A stretch of DNA of 64,000 bases, taken from NCBI GenBank assembly GCA_023404345.1, contig JAEYCB010000024.1, positions 33,797 through 97,796 on the forward strand, written 5' to 3'. Positions within the stretch are counted from its first letter, which is position 1, and each line of letters starts with the position of its first letter. Shown here piece after piece: positions 34,060 through 43,140 of this stretch. Under the pieces are notes generated by a model. That model had not been told where the DNA came from. It searched no databases and saw nothing but the letters and a program-made list of their open reading frames with translations. Both the position numbers and the translations under genes were made by a program. The DNA is from Bacillota bacterium (GTDB taxonomy: Bacteria; Bacillota; Clostridia; Christensenellales; Aristaeellaceae).

Positions 34060-36387
34060 ATGATTACATCCATTAAAAAGCGCGACGGGCGCATTGTCCC
34101 CTTCGATCAGGAGAAGATCGAGCAGGCGATTGAAAAAAGCTTTATGGCCAGCGGCAGCCAGAAATCGCAGGAAACGGCACAGGAGCTCGCCGGCATCGTC
34201 GTTCAGGAAATCGAGCGGGATGAAAACCTGCCCGCCGTGCCCTCGGTAGAGCAGGTACAGGATGTAGTGGAGCGTGTGCTGATCGAACGCGGCTTCGTGC
34301 GCTCGGCCAAGAGCTATATCCTTTATCGTGCGGAGCGCAGCCGGGTGCGTGAGATGAACACCCGCCTGATGAAGATCTTCGAGGACATCGCCTACAAGGA
34401 TGCCATTGACTCGGATATCAAGCGCGAGAACGCCAACATCAACGGCGACACTGCCATGGGCAGCATGCTCAAGTTTGGCTCGGAGGGTTCCAAGCAGTTT
34501 TATGAGATGTATGTGCTCAACCCCCGGCATGCACAGGCGCACCGTGACGGCGATATCCATATTCACGATCTGGACTTTTATACGCTGACCACCACCTGTT
34601 GCCAGATTGACCTGTTGGAATTGTTCCACGGCGGATTCTCCACGGGTCACGGCGTGCTGCGTGAGCCCAACGATATCTATAGCTATTCTGCGCTGGCGTG
34701 CATTGCCATTCAGGCCAACCAGAACGACCAGCATGGCGGCCAGAGTGTAGTGAACTTTGACTATGGCATGGCGCCGGGCGTGAAAAAGACCTACTACAAG
34801 CGCTTCCGTGACAACCTGGCCCGCGCCTTGGAGTTGCTGGGCAACGTGGAGGATGCAGGGAGCGTGGCTGTACGCATTCTTGACGAGCTGGAGCAGGAAA
34901 CCGGCAAAAAGCCCGCTCTGGCTGCTGATACCGATTATGACCGTGCGCTGATGCAGAAGATTGCGCAGGTCATGCCTGCCGCCAGCCAGGAGGAAGATAC
35001 CCGCATTTTGGACTTCGTGCGTGAGCATGCCGAGAAGGAAACCGACAAGGCCACCTATCAGGCTATGGAAGCGCTTATCCACAACCTCAACACCATGAAC
35101 AGCCGCGCGGGCGCGCAGGTGCCCTTCTCCTCCATCAACTATGGCATGGATACCTCGCCAGAAGGCCGTATGGTTATGCGCAACGTTCTTCTGGCCACTG
35201 AGGCTGGCCTTGGCAATGGCGAAACGCCCATCTTCCCCATTCAGATTTTCCGCGTGAAGGAAGGCGTCAGCTTCAATCCCGGCGATCCCAACTACGACCT
35301 GTATCGTCTGGCTATCCGCACCAGCGCCAAGCGCCTGTTCCCCAATTTCAGCTTTGTGGATGCTCCCTTCAATAAGCAGTATTATAAAGAGGGACATCCC
35401 GAAACCGAAATCGCCTATATGGGCTGCCGTACCCGCGTGATCGGCAATGTCTATGATCCCACCCGGCAGATCTGCCCTCGCCGCGGAAATCTTTCCTTCA
35501 CCTCCATCAACCTGCCCCGCATCGCCATCAAGGCCAAGGGTGACGTTCAATGGTTCTTTGAGGAGTTGGAGCGCACGCTGGATCTGGTGCACGATCAGCT
35601 CCTGGAGCGCTTTGAAATCATCGCCAACAAAAAGGTCTACAACTTCCCCTTCCTGATGGGCGAGGGCGTGTGGCTGGATTCCGAAAAGCTGGATTGGAAC
35701 GACAGCGTGCGCGAGGTGCTCAAGCATGGTACCCTGTCCATCGGCTTCATTGGCCTGGCGGAGTGCCTCAAGGCCCTGCGCGGAACCCATCACGGCGAAG
35801 ACCCCAACAGCCAGAACCTGGGCCTGGAAATTGTAGGCTTTATCCGTAAATACTGCGACGATCTGAGCCAGAAAGAAAAGCTCAACTACACCTGCCTGGC
35901 CACGCCTGCTGAGGGTCTGAGCGGCCGCTTCGTACGCATCGACCGGGAGAAATACGGCGTCATTCCCGGCGTTACGGACCGCGAATACTACACCAACTCC
36001 TTCCATGTTCCGGTATATTTCCCCATCAATGCATTTGAGAAGCTGGCCATCGAAGCGCCCTACCATGCGTTGACCAATGCCGGCCATATCAGCTATATCG
36101 AAATGGACGGCGACCCCACCAAGAACCTGGACGCCTTTGAAAAGGTGGTCCGCTACATGCATGACGTGGGCATCGGATACGGCAGCATCAACCATCCTGT
36201 GGATCGCGATCCGGACTGCGGCTACAACGGGATAATTGGAGACACCTGCCCCAAATGCGGACGCAGTGAAAACGGACATGCCTTTGAGCGCATCCGCCGC
36301 ATTACGGGCTATCTGGTGGGCACGCTGGACCGTTTCAACAATGGCAAACGCGCAGAGGAGCGCGACCGCGTGAAGCATTCCGTTTGA
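34060..36387 (+). CDS. nrdD: Anaerobic ribonucleoside-triphosphate reductase
   Basis: 775 residues, class III RNR making dNTPs without oxygen. An N-terminal ATP-cone (SIKKRDGRIVPFDQEKIEQAI ... ERVLIERGF) gives allosteric control. The core has TLTTTCCQIDL, SINYGMDTSPEGRM and INLPRIAIKAKGD. The C-terminal zinc site has three cysteines (DCGYNGIIGDTCPKCG). The glycyl-radical motif RRITGYLVGTLDRFNNGKRAEERDRV is intact near the end. GGAGGC precedes ATG 34060. No nrdG activase gene is adjacent; it must lie elsewhere. It is a single-gene transcript ending at the 36422 terminator. Confidence 0.96.
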   Translation: MITSIKKRDGRIVPFDQEKIEQAIEKSFMASGSQKSQETAQELAGIVVQEIERDENLPAVPSVEQVQDVVERVLIERGFVRSAKSYILYRAERSRVREMNTRLMKIFEDIAYKDAIDSDIKRENANINGDTAMGSMLKFGSEGSKQFYEMYVLNPRHAQAHRDGDIHIHDLDFYTLTTTCCQIDLLELFHGGFSTGHGVLREPNDIYSYSALACIAIQANQNDQHGGQSVVNFDYGMAPGVKKTYYKRFRDNLARALELLGNVEDAGSVAVRILDELEQETGKKPALAADTDYDRALMQKIAQVMPAASQEEDTRILDFVREHAEKETDKATYQAMEALIHNLNTMNSRAGAQVPFSSINYGMDTSPEGRMVMRNVLLATEAGLGNGETPIFPIQIFRVKEGVSFNPGDPNYDLYRLAIRTSAKRLFPNFSFVDAPFNKQYYKEGHPETEIAYMGCRTRVIGNVYDPTRQICPRRGNLSFTSINLPRIAIKAKGDVQWFFEELERTLDLVHDQLLERFEIIANKKVYNFPFLMGEGVWLDSEKLDWNDSVREVLKHGTLSIGFIGLAECLKALRGTHHGEDPNSQNLGLEIVGFIRKYCDDLSQKEKLNYTCLATPAEGLSGRFVRIDREKYGVIPGVTDREYYTNSFHVPVYFPINAFEKLAIEAPYHALTNAGHISYIEMDGDPTKNLDAFEKVVRYMHDVGIGYGSINHPVDRDPDCGYNGIIGDTCPKCGRSENGHAFERIRRITGYLVGTLDRFNNGKRAEERDRVKHSV

Positions 36388-36421
36388 TTGAACTGAAAAA
36401 ACCACAAACTTTACCACGATG

Positions 36422-36480
36422 AAAAACGCCTCTTTCTGCAAACACTTCCCTGCGAAGCAAGATCAGAAAGAGGCGTTTTC
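36422..36480 (+). terminator. Long-stem terminator after nrdD
   Basis: GAAAACGCCTCTTTCTG / CAGAAAGAGGCGTTTTC, 16-17 base pairs. The right arm touches the spoIVB start codon at 36481 and contains its only AGAGG ribosome site. Confidence 0.8.
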
Positions 36481-37662
36481 ATGCGAAAACCACCCACCAG
36501 GCTCAAAAAAACCATTGGCTGGCTTCTGTCGGCCTTTCTGCTCGTGGTTTACTTTTCTCCACAGGCGCAGCTTTTGCGCACCCTTCCTGCCAAGCTTAGT
36601 GTGGCCGTAGGCCAGAGAGCCGTGCTCGATGCGCCCTTTCCCCTGACTGTTGAGCCAGGGGAGGATGTATCCGCCGGCGCTTCTCTGGATGAAACATTGC
36701 AGGAAAGCGCAGGAACAAGCACTGCTACCATCAGCTTTTTAGGCTTGCTCCCTCTGCGGGAGGTTGAAATCGATATCAGCGACGATTTGCGCCTCTATCC
36801 CGGCGGACAGGCCGTAGGCGTGGCGCTGCATACCCAGGGTGTGCTGGTGGTCGGCACCAGCGACCTCAGCGGCGCATACAGCCCCGCGCGCCTGGCAGGC
36901 GTAAAGGCGGGCGACCTAATCACCCAGGCAGGCGGCAAGCCGCTGGAAAGCGCCGCACAGTTGACGGAGATGGTGGCCGCCATGGGGGATGTCCCGTTGC
37001 CTTTGACCATCCGCCGGGGTGAGAGTACGTTGGAGCTGACCCTTACTCCTCAGCGCGACGGACAGAGCGGGGATTACCGCATTGGCGCCTGGGTGCGCGA
37101 CAGCACCGCGGGCGTGGGCACGCTGTCCTTTTACGGCTCGCTGGAGGAGGGGGGCGAGACACACTTTGGCGCGCTGGGTCACGCCATCACCGACAGCGAT
37201 ACCCAGCAGGTGCTCACTGTGGGCCGGGGCCAGATCATGCAGGCAGATGTGGTGGATGTCAGAAAAGGTGAAGCTGGCTTTCCGGGCGAACTCAAGGGAA
37301 GCTTCCTGAGGGAGAAGCGGGTGCTGGGCGACATCTTTCTCAACAACCAGTATGGCATCTATGGCGAACTGGAAGAGCTTCCGGAGCATCCTCTCTATCC
37401 TGATGGTGTGCCCATCGGACGGCGCGACGCGGTGCACACCGGCCCCGCCACCATCCTTTCTACTGTAGGGACCGATGGCATGCGAGAATACGATGTCGAG
37501 ATCGTTGAGGTGGCCCGTCAGTCCCAGCCCGCACAGCGCAGCATGGTGCTGCGGGTGACCGACCCGGAGCTGCTTGAGCGTACCGGCGGTATCGTGCAGG
37601 GCATGAGTGGCAGCCCGATTCTGCAGGATGGACGCCTGATTGGAGCTGTGACACATGTGTGA
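36481..37662 (+). CDS. spoIVB: Stage IV sporulation protease SpoIVB, C-terminus short
   Basis: 393 residues. N-terminal membrane anchor (TIGWLLSAFLLVVYFSP), PDZ domain (TSDLSGAYSPARLAGVKAGDLI ... GGKPL) and S55 peptidase domain with catalytic His (GALGHAITDSD) and Ser in GIVQGMSGSPI. In sporulation it is made in the forespore and cleaves SpoIVFA to activate sigma-K. The reading frame stops right after GAVTHV, whereas from memory the B. subtilis protein (about 426 residues) continues FVND and some 30 more. So the C-terminus is missing or a nonsense codon has arisen. The start codon abuts the nrdD terminator. Its usual neighbour spo0A is not here. Confidence 0.9.
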   Translation: MRKPPTRLKKTIGWLLSAFLLVVYFSPQAQLLRTLPAKLSVAVGQRAVLDAPFPLTVEPGEDVSAGASLDETLQESAGTSTATISFLGLLPLREVEIDISDDLRLYPGGQAVGVALHTQGVLVVGTSDLSGAYSPARLAGVKAGDLITQAGGKPLESAAQLTEMVAAMGDVPLPLTIRRGESTLELTLTPQRDGQSGDYRIGAWVRDSTAGVGTLSFYGSLEEGGETHFGALGHAITDSDTQQVLTVGRGQIMQADVVDVRKGEAGFPGELKGSFLREKRVLGDIFLNNQYGIYGELEELPEHPLYPDGVPIGRRDAVHTGPATILSTVGTDGMREYDVEIVEVARQSQPAQRSMVLRVTDPELLERTGGIVQGMSGSPILQDGRLIGAVTHV

Positions 37663-37965
37663 GTCAATAGATGATACCTGCATTTTTCTTCACGCACTCA
37701 CATGCCGTTATTCTCCAATTGTTCGGTTTCTGTTCACAACGCCGCCATAATCATTTGCTATCCTTATATCGTCGATAAAGACGAAATGCGCTGCGGAAGC
37801 GGTGCGAAGGGAAGCTCTTGCGCAAGAGATACGGTTCCTGTTCCGGATGGTTCCGGCTGTGCGGTGACTGCTTTTTGGGCGATTTTGTGCCCCTTTGACC
37901 CCGCATGGCGCTCCCTCCGCTTCCGAGCGCGACAAAAAACTCCGCGGCTTGCCGCGTTTGCATAC
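37663..37965. other. Gap between spoIVB and the GntR gene, no gene recognised
   Basis: GC-rich sequence with several short open frames on the minus strand (e.g. 37708-38034) but no start context. It contains local inverted repeats such as GCTCTTGCGCAAGAG and TTCCGGATGGTTCCGG. It could be a further intergenic repeat; no second copy is in this window. Confidence 0.4.
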
Positions 37966-37997
37966 CGGCTTCCGTTCAGACGAACGGAAGCCGTTTT
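37966..37997 (+). terminator. Intrinsic terminator upstream of the GntR gene
   Basis: CGGCTTCCGTT / AACGGAAGCCG stem with TTTT. Confidence 0.75.
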
Positions 37998-38017
37998 CGT
38001 CTGTATCCAATCCAGCC

Positions 38018-38047
38018 TTGACAATCCGCCGCACGCCGTACTACAAT
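38018..38047 (+). promoter_or_regulatory. Promoter of the GntR-pepF-cca operon
   Basis: TTGACA 38018-38023 and TACAAT 38042-38047, spacer 18. Confidence 0.75.
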
Positions 38048-38085
38048 GAAAAAGAAATACAAAGAAAGTACAGGGAGGCGGCTTG

Positions 38086-38784
38086 ATGGTACCGATGAGC
38101 CTGGCCCCGTCGATGGAAAGCAAACCCATACGCGAGGTGGCATACGAAACCCTGAAAAACGCGATCGTCACGGGAGAAATTCCCGCAGGTTCGCGCATTG
38201 TGGAAACAGAATATGCCGAGCGCATGCACATCAGCCGCACGCCATTGCGTGAGGCCCTGCGCAAGCTGGAACGCGATGGACTGGTGGAATACGTGGTCAG
38301 GCGGGGCGTGGTGGTGCGCGCCTTTACCATTGCGGACGTGGAGGAGATCTACACCATCCGAAACGCCCTGGAAATGCTGACACTGCCTGCTATTATCCAA
38401 AACGCCACCGACGATGATATCCGCTCGCTTCGTGCGTTGCTTCATGAAATGGACGCCTTTGACGAAGCAGGGGATATTGAGGCGCTTTCGCCACGGGCGC
38501 GGGCCTTTCACACGCAGCTAACGCGGCTGTCCAAAATGAACCGTATCCTGCGTGTCATTGAGGGGCAGGATCAGTATATCACGCGGTTTTCGGCGCTCTC
38601 CATCGCGCGGGAAACGCGGCGGCATGCGGCGCATCGCGAGCATCATCAGCTGGTGGATTATGTGGAACAGCGAGATCTGGAATCCTTTGAAAAGCTGATG
38701 CGTAAGCACATTGAGCGCAGCAAGGAAACCTGCCTGCTTGCCCTGGAGGAAAGCAAGCTCAAGCGAAACGAAGGACAAAAATAA
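38086..38784 (+). CDS. GntR-family regulator (FadR/FCD type)
   Basis: 232 residues. N-terminal winged helix: REVAYETLKNAIVTGEIPAGSRIVE ... ISRTPLREALRKLERDGLVEYVVRRGVVV. The C-terminal FCD helical ligand domain has IRNALEMLTLPAIIQ and conserved His residues (RAFHTQLTRLS, EHHQLVDYV) that bind a metal in this family. The ligand is probably a small carboxylate, unknown. GGGAGG precedes ATG 38086. Downstream pepF is close (30 bases), so it may be autoregulated together with that operon. Confidence 0.88.
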   Translation: MVPMSLAPSMESKPIREVAYETLKNAIVTGEIPAGSRIVETEYAERMHISRTPLREALRKLERDGLVEYVVRRGVVVRAFTIADVEEIYTIRNALEMLTLPAIIQNATDDDIRSLRALLHEMDAFDEAGDIEALSPRARAFHTQLTRLSKMNRILRVIEGQDQYITRFSALSIARETRRHAAHREHHQLVDYVEQRDLESFEKLMRKHIERSKETCLLALEESKLKRNEGQK

Positions 38785-38813
38785 CGGCTTTTTGAGGAAG
38801 GAAGGCGCATTCC

Positions 38814-40571
38814 GTGAACGACGGCACCTGGGATTTGAGCGTGTTTTATCAGGGGTTTGATGATCCCGCTCTGCGCACGGATATCGATGCGATTCGCTCT
38901 GCGGCAGAGGGCATGGAAAGCCTGCTTGCGCAGGAGCGCCCGGAGGCAGAACGGCTGGAAGCAATGGTCGCCTGCCTGGAGGATATGACCAACCGTTTGA
39001 GCCGCGCTTTTGGTTATGCTGAGCTCACGCTGGCGGCGGATACGGAAAACGAAGGGGCAGTCCACCTGATGGACGAGCTGAGCACCCTGATGGTGGAGGT
39101 GCAGCTGTGTCAGAGCCGCTGCGTGCGCTACGTGGGCAGTGTGCGTGATCTGGAGGCGCTGATCGAAAGCCGCGAACCGCTTCGTCAAAACAGTTTCATC
39201 CTGCGGGAAATGGCCCGGCAGTCGGCGCACATGCTGCCCGCGGATATGGAAAAGTGGATGCTTCGCATGTCGCTGGATGGTGGCGATGCGTTTTCCAAGC
39301 TGCGCGACCGGCTTATCGGTACGCATACCGTGGATCTGGACGGTAAGGCCCAGCCCCTGCCCGCGGTGCGCGGCATGGCCTACGACCCGGAACCCGCCGT
39401 GCGCAAAGCCGCCTATGAGGCGGAGCTGGCCAGCTACCGCAAGATCGAAACGCCCATGGCATTTTGTCTGAGCTGCATCAAGGGCGAGGCGCTTACCATG
39501 TGCGAGGCCAAGGGCTATCCCGACGTACTCACGCAGCAGCTCACCGAGAGCCGCATGGACCATGAGACGCTGGATGCTATGTTGGCCGCCATCCGCGAGG
39601 CACTGCCGGATTTCCGGCGGTATCTGCGCAAAAAGGCGGAGCTGTTGGGCCATAAGCACGGCCTGCCCTTCTATGACCTGTTCGCGCCTATGGGCCGGGA
39701 TACCAAACGGTATACGGCTGAGGAGGCGAGGGAGCTGCTGGTGCGCGTCTTTTCGGCGGTGCATCCCGAAATGGGCCGGTTCATTGACCATGCGTTTGAA
39801 GACCGCTGGATTGACCTTTATCCCCGCGAGGGCAAGGAGGGTGGCGCGTTCTGCGCGGGCTTCCATCAGATGAAAATCAGCCGGGTGCTGACCAACTTCG
39901 TGGGCAGCTTCAGTGATGTGAGCACTCTGGCGCACGAGCTGGGCCACGGCTGGCACAATGTGTGCCTGGAGCGCGTGCCCGTGCTCATGGCCGACCCGCC
40001 CATGCCGCTTGCCGAGACGGCATCCATCTTCAACGAAACGCTTTTGAGCCATGAGGTGCGCAAGACCGCCGACGATGAGATGCGCTTTGCGCTTTTGGAA
40101 AACAGCCTTATGGAGGCCACACAGGTCATCGTGGACATCTACAGCCGCTTCCTGTTTGAAAGCGCGGTGTTTGAAGCCCGCAAGACCCATATTCCCACGG
40201 CCGCAGAGCTGAACCGCATGATGCTGGATGCCCAGCGGGAGAGCTACGGCGACGGTCTGGACCCCGAGGTCATGCATCCCGGCATGTGGATCAACAAGAG
40301 CCACTACTACAGCGTGGGCCTGCACTTCTATAACTTCCCCTATGCCTTTGGCCACCTGTTTGGTCTGGGCGTGTTCAAAAAATATCTGGAGAAAGGCCCT
40401 TCCTTCATGCCTGAGTACGATGCGCTGCTGGCCTCCTGCGGAAGCGGACTGGTGCGCGATGTGGCGGTGGGCGTGGGTATCGATGTGGCCAGCGTGGACT
40501 ACTGGCGCGGCGCGCTGGATGTGTTCCGTGGGGAACTGGATGAGTTTGAGCATCTGTGCGAGCGGCGATGA
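38814..40571 (+). CDS. pepF: Oligoendopeptidase F (M3 family)
   Basis: 585 residues with GTG start at 38814 (GAGGAAGGAAGG upstream). Zinc motif LAHELGHGWHN (HExxH) and the later Glu (LAETASIFNETLLSH), plus C-terminal SHYYSVGLHFYNFPYAFG, identify the M3 PepF clade. It is cytoplasmic and cleaves short peptides. A dipeptide/peptide uptake operon exists further on (55.5 kb), but no direct linkage. It overlaps cca by ATGA. Confidence 0.92.
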   Translation: MNDGTWDLSVFYQGFDDPALRTDIDAIRSAAEGMESLLAQERPEAERLEAMVACLEDMTNRLSRAFGYAELTLAADTENEGAVHLMDELSTLMVEVQLCQSRCVRYVGSVRDLEALIESREPLRQNSFILREMARQSAHMLPADMEKWMLRMSLDGGDAFSKLRDRLIGTHTVDLDGKAQPLPAVRGMAYDPEPAVRKAAYEAELASYRKIETPMAFCLSCIKGEALTMCEAKGYPDVLTQQLTESRMDHETLDAMLAAIREALPDFRRYLRKKAELLGHKHGLPFYDLFAPMGRDTKRYTAEEARELLVRVFSAVHPEMGRFIDHAFEDRWIDLYPREGKEGGAFCAGFHQMKISRVLTNFVGSFSDVSTLAHELGHGWHNVCLERVPVLMADPPMPLAETASIFNETLLSHEVRKTADDEMRFALLENSLMEATQVIVDIYSRFLFESAVFEARKTHIPTAAELNRMMLDAQRESYGDGLDPEVMHPGMWINKSHYYSVGLHFYNFPYAFGHLFGLGVFKKYLEKGPSFMPEYDALLASCGSGLVRDVAVGVGIDVASVDYWRGALDVFRGELDEFEHLCERR

Positions 40572-41845
40572 AGAAAGATGCATTGACGGGCGCGCCATGG
40601 CTTTTGGCCGTGGCGCGCATTTTTGAGCGGGCGGGAGAACCGGTCTATCTGGTGGGTGGCGCGGTGCGCAATCCACTAATGGGACTGCCCCTGTCGGATG
40701 TGGATATGTGTGGCCCGGCGCGGCCGGAGCGGGTTATGGCACTGTGCGAGGGCACAGAGGTGCATGCGGTGTTGCGTGCGGCGCATTTCGGCACGGTGGA
40801 GCTGCATGTGACGGAGGCAGACGGCGCGCTTCACATGGCCGAGTACACCACCTTCCGTGAGGACAGCTACCGTTGCGGCCACCGGCCGGACGCTGTACGC
40901 TTTACCACGGACATCGGTGTGGATGCACTGAGGCGCGATTTTAGCGTCAACGCCCTCTATCGCCGCCTGTATGACGGCGCACTCGGTCCGGTGGCCGACC
41001 CCACAGGGGGACTGAGGCATCTTGAACAGGGCGTTTTGCACACCGTGACTCCGGACCCGGATCATGTGCTCCGGGATGACGGCCTGCGCATCCTGCGCGC
41101 GGCGCGCTTTCAAGCTGAGCTGGACCTTGCGCCCACGCCCGCGCTGATGGACAGTCTCGCACGGCACGCGCCGCTGCTTAAGGACATCGCCTGCGAGCGC
41201 TTGCGCGACGAATGGCAAAAGACGCTGCTAGCTGACCTGCGCTATCCGATGCTCAAACGCCGCGTTCCCGCCACCGCGAGCGGACTTAAAACCCTATGGG
41301 ACTGCGGAGCGTGGCCATATCTAGTGGATGCGCCCTATGACGCATATGCCGTGGCCGCCCTGGTGACCCTCGAGTGGGAGGATGCGCCGCTGGCGGGGCG
41401 GTTTGCGCTGCTTTTGCGGGGGATGAAGCCGTCGGATCTGCAAAACGCACTTCTGCGGTTGCGCTTTGCCAACCGTGATGTGGCGCTGGCTGCGCGTTAT
41501 GCGGCGGCGCTGCACTGCCCGTATGCGGACGCCTTTGAAACGGTGAAACTGGGCCGCGACGCGGTGGCCTATGCAGCTTCCGCCTTCCACGCGATTGGTG
41601 ACGCGGCGGGCGAGGCGCGCGCGGCGGGCGCGCTGGACGCGTTGCGGGATGCGCCGTGGTCACTCGGGGAGCTGGCCGTCGGCGGGGACGCGCTGATGCC
41701 GCTGCTGACCTCACGGGGCGTACCCGCGCGGCAGATGGGCCGCCTGCTGGAAGCCTTGTGGCGCATGGCGGCGGAGGGACGGGTGAAAAATGAACCCGCC
41801 GCGCTGCTGCACGTGGCGGACGAATGGCTGAACCGCATCGAATGA
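40568..41845 (+). CDS. cca: CCA tRNA nucleotidyltransferase
   Basis: 425 residues, class II nucleotidyltransferase. Motif A VYLVGGAVRN with the catalytic DVD (LPLSDVDM), RRDFSVNALYRR, DPTGGLRHLEQGVL, and RDDGLRILRAARFQAEL for base recognition. It adds or repairs the tRNA 3' CCA end; poly(A) polymerase activity is a less likely alternative of the same family. ATG 40568 overlaps the pepF stop. Its 3' end is overlapped, antisense, by the read-through tail of the SH3 protein gene on the other strand. Confidence 0.88.
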   Translation: MKKDALTGAPWLLAVARIFERAGEPVYLVGGAVRNPLMGLPLSDVDMCGPARPERVMALCEGTEVHAVLRAAHFGTVELHVTEADGALHMAEYTTFREDSYRCGHRPDAVRFTTDIGVDALRRDFSVNALYRRLYDGALGPVADPTGGLRHLEQGVLHTVTPDPDHVLRDDGLRILRAARFQAELDLAPTPALMDSLARHAPLLKDIACERLRDEWQKTLLADLRYPMLKRRVPATASGLKTLWDCGAWPYLVDAPYDAYAVAALVTLEWEDAPLAGRFALLLRGMKPSDLQNALLRLRFANRDVALAARYAAALHCPYADAFETVKLGRDAVAYAASAFHAIGDAAGEARAAGALDALRDAPWSLGELAVGGDALMPLLTSRGVPARQMGRLLEALWRMAAEGRVKNEPAALLHVADEWLNRIE

Positions 41846-43122
41846 GCAGCAGGGAATGAAGAAGGGCACGGCCTGGCAGCCGTGCCTTCTTCAAACCATG
41901 CCTGCGGCGCGAAGAACGTATCCCCCATGCTGGTCAGAAGGATGTACAAGCTATCCCCGGCCGTTCCTACCATCCACGCGCCTTCCTCAAGCAGGGCGGT
42001 GCTTTGCATGTCGGGTGAAGCGTACATAGGGCGTCCTTGGTATTCCTCGCGGAGAATTTTCTGGGGAAAGGCGCTTTTGACCCGGTCCATATCGTGTCCA
42101 AAGGCCAGCTGTTCCCTGGAAACCCAGCCCGACAGGCGGTCATCCATGCCCACCGCCACCTCGCACCATTGCTCCGCTTCCTTCAGAACGCGTACGGGCG
42201 TACCGCAGAAGAGGGCGCCCGGTGATGGCGCGTCGTGGTCCGGGCAGGCGCGGAGCATCGCGGAGAATGTGCGGACCACGGCCCAGCCCTCGCGATGGAG
42301 AGAAGCGCGCAGCGCTCCCTCGCTGCGGGGAAGGCCGTCCATACCATCCTCCAACAGACGGGCACCGGCCAGCGTGCCGACCGTCAGATCGATCGTACTG
42401 CCGTCATCCCGTGCGCGGGAGCACCAGATCCCGCAAAAGTCGTTCTCGAAATCAAAGGCAGGCGCGCTGAAAAACTGCGCCCAGGCCAAAACCCAGCTTC
42501 CGCCCGCCGTCAGACGGTAGTATGCGAGGCTGTGCGCATCGTCCCACTGCAGGCACAGGCCGCCGTCTCCCATGTTTGACAGGTCCAGACGCGCGTCATG
42601 AGGCAGGGCGGGCGATTGGGCTACGACGTACCGCCCGTCGCTTTCCGTTACGATTTGCAGGCGGAGGACGCCCTGCCCATCCTGCGTGAGCAAAATCAGC
42701 GACCGCGTTTGCAGGCAGCTGTCCAGCACCCGGTCCGGAACGGGAATCTGCGATGTGTCAAAAGCAGCGTCCGTCAGAAACAGAGAGCTTTGCGGCGCGG
42801 CCTCCAACAAGGTGTCAAAGCCTTCGCTTTCCAGCCGCCGAAGCAGCTCCCCGGACAGCGGCACGAGCATACAGTCCTGAACCCGCGGCTGCGTGCTGTC
42901 CGATGGAAGCAATGCGCGTCTTACACGGAGAACGCCATCCTCGATGCGGCTGTAGTCGGCATAGACCTCGCTTTGGGGATGGTAGCTTCCGTAGGTCCGC
43001 AGCGTGTAGCCGGGAAAGAAGGCTGCCGCTTCAGACCGGGATATCTGTTCACCGAAGGCCGGCACGGTCCGGAGGTAGCAACAGGCCAGCGACGCGCAAA
43101 GGATACGGAGTGCTTTTTTCAT
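41569..43122 (-). CDS. Exported SH3-domain protein with read-through C-terminus
   Basis: 517 residues. Signal peptide MKKALRILCASLACCYLRTVPAFGEQ. The middle resembles its neighbour at 43141 (FPGYTLRTYGSY, VLRVRRALLPSD, DTSQIPVPDRVLDS) and ends with a bacterial SH3 segment (LFCGTPVRVLKEAEQWCEVAVGMDDRLSGWVSREQLA is the kind seen) and ILLTSMGDTFFAPQAWFEEG. There the paralogue stops; this frame continues about 100 codons (Ser/Ala/Pro-rich) through the terminator hairpin and antisense to cca. The true stop was probably lost. Function unknown; cell-envelope binding is plausible. Confidence 0.65.
   Translation of the reverse strand: MKKALRILCASLACCYLRTVPAFGEQISRSEAAAFFPGYTLRTYGSYHPQSEVYADYSRIEDGVLRVRRALLPSDSTQPRVQDCMLVPLSGELLRRLESEGFDTLLEAAPQSSLFLTDAAFDTSQIPVPDRVLDSCLQTRSLILLTQDGQGVLRLQIVTESDGRYVVAQSPALPHDARLDLSNMGDGGLCLQWDDAHSLAYYRLTAGGSWVLAWAQFFSAPAFDFENDFCGIWCSRARDDGSTIDLTVGTLAGARLLEDGMDGLPRSEGALRASLHREGWAVVRTFSAMLRACPDHDAPSPGALFCGTPVRVLKEAEQWCEVAVGMDDRLSGWVSREQLAFGHDMDRVKSAFPQKILREEYQGRPMYASPDMQSTALLEEGAWMVGTAGDSLYILLTSMGDTFFAPQAWFEEGTAARPCPSSFPAAHSMRFSHSSATCSSAAGSFFTRPSAAMRHKASSRRPICRAGTPREVSSGISASPPTASSPSDHGASRNASSAPAARASPAASPIAWKAEAA
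41858..41892 (+). terminator. Terminator between cca and the convergent SH3 gene
   Basis: GAAGAAGGGCACGGC / GCCGTGCCTTCTTC hairpin. The minus-strand SH3 gene reads straight through it. Confidence 0.75.
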
Positions 43123-43140
43123 GCGAACCCGCTCCCTTCG

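Noticed and set aside
33955..36441. 828-codon minus-strand frame opposite nrdD
   Set aside because: Antisense shadow of a highly conserved gene.
37663..37700. Frameshift continuation of spoIVB
   Set aside because: Neither other frame gives the expected C-terminal residues; a nonsense or truncation explanation fits better.
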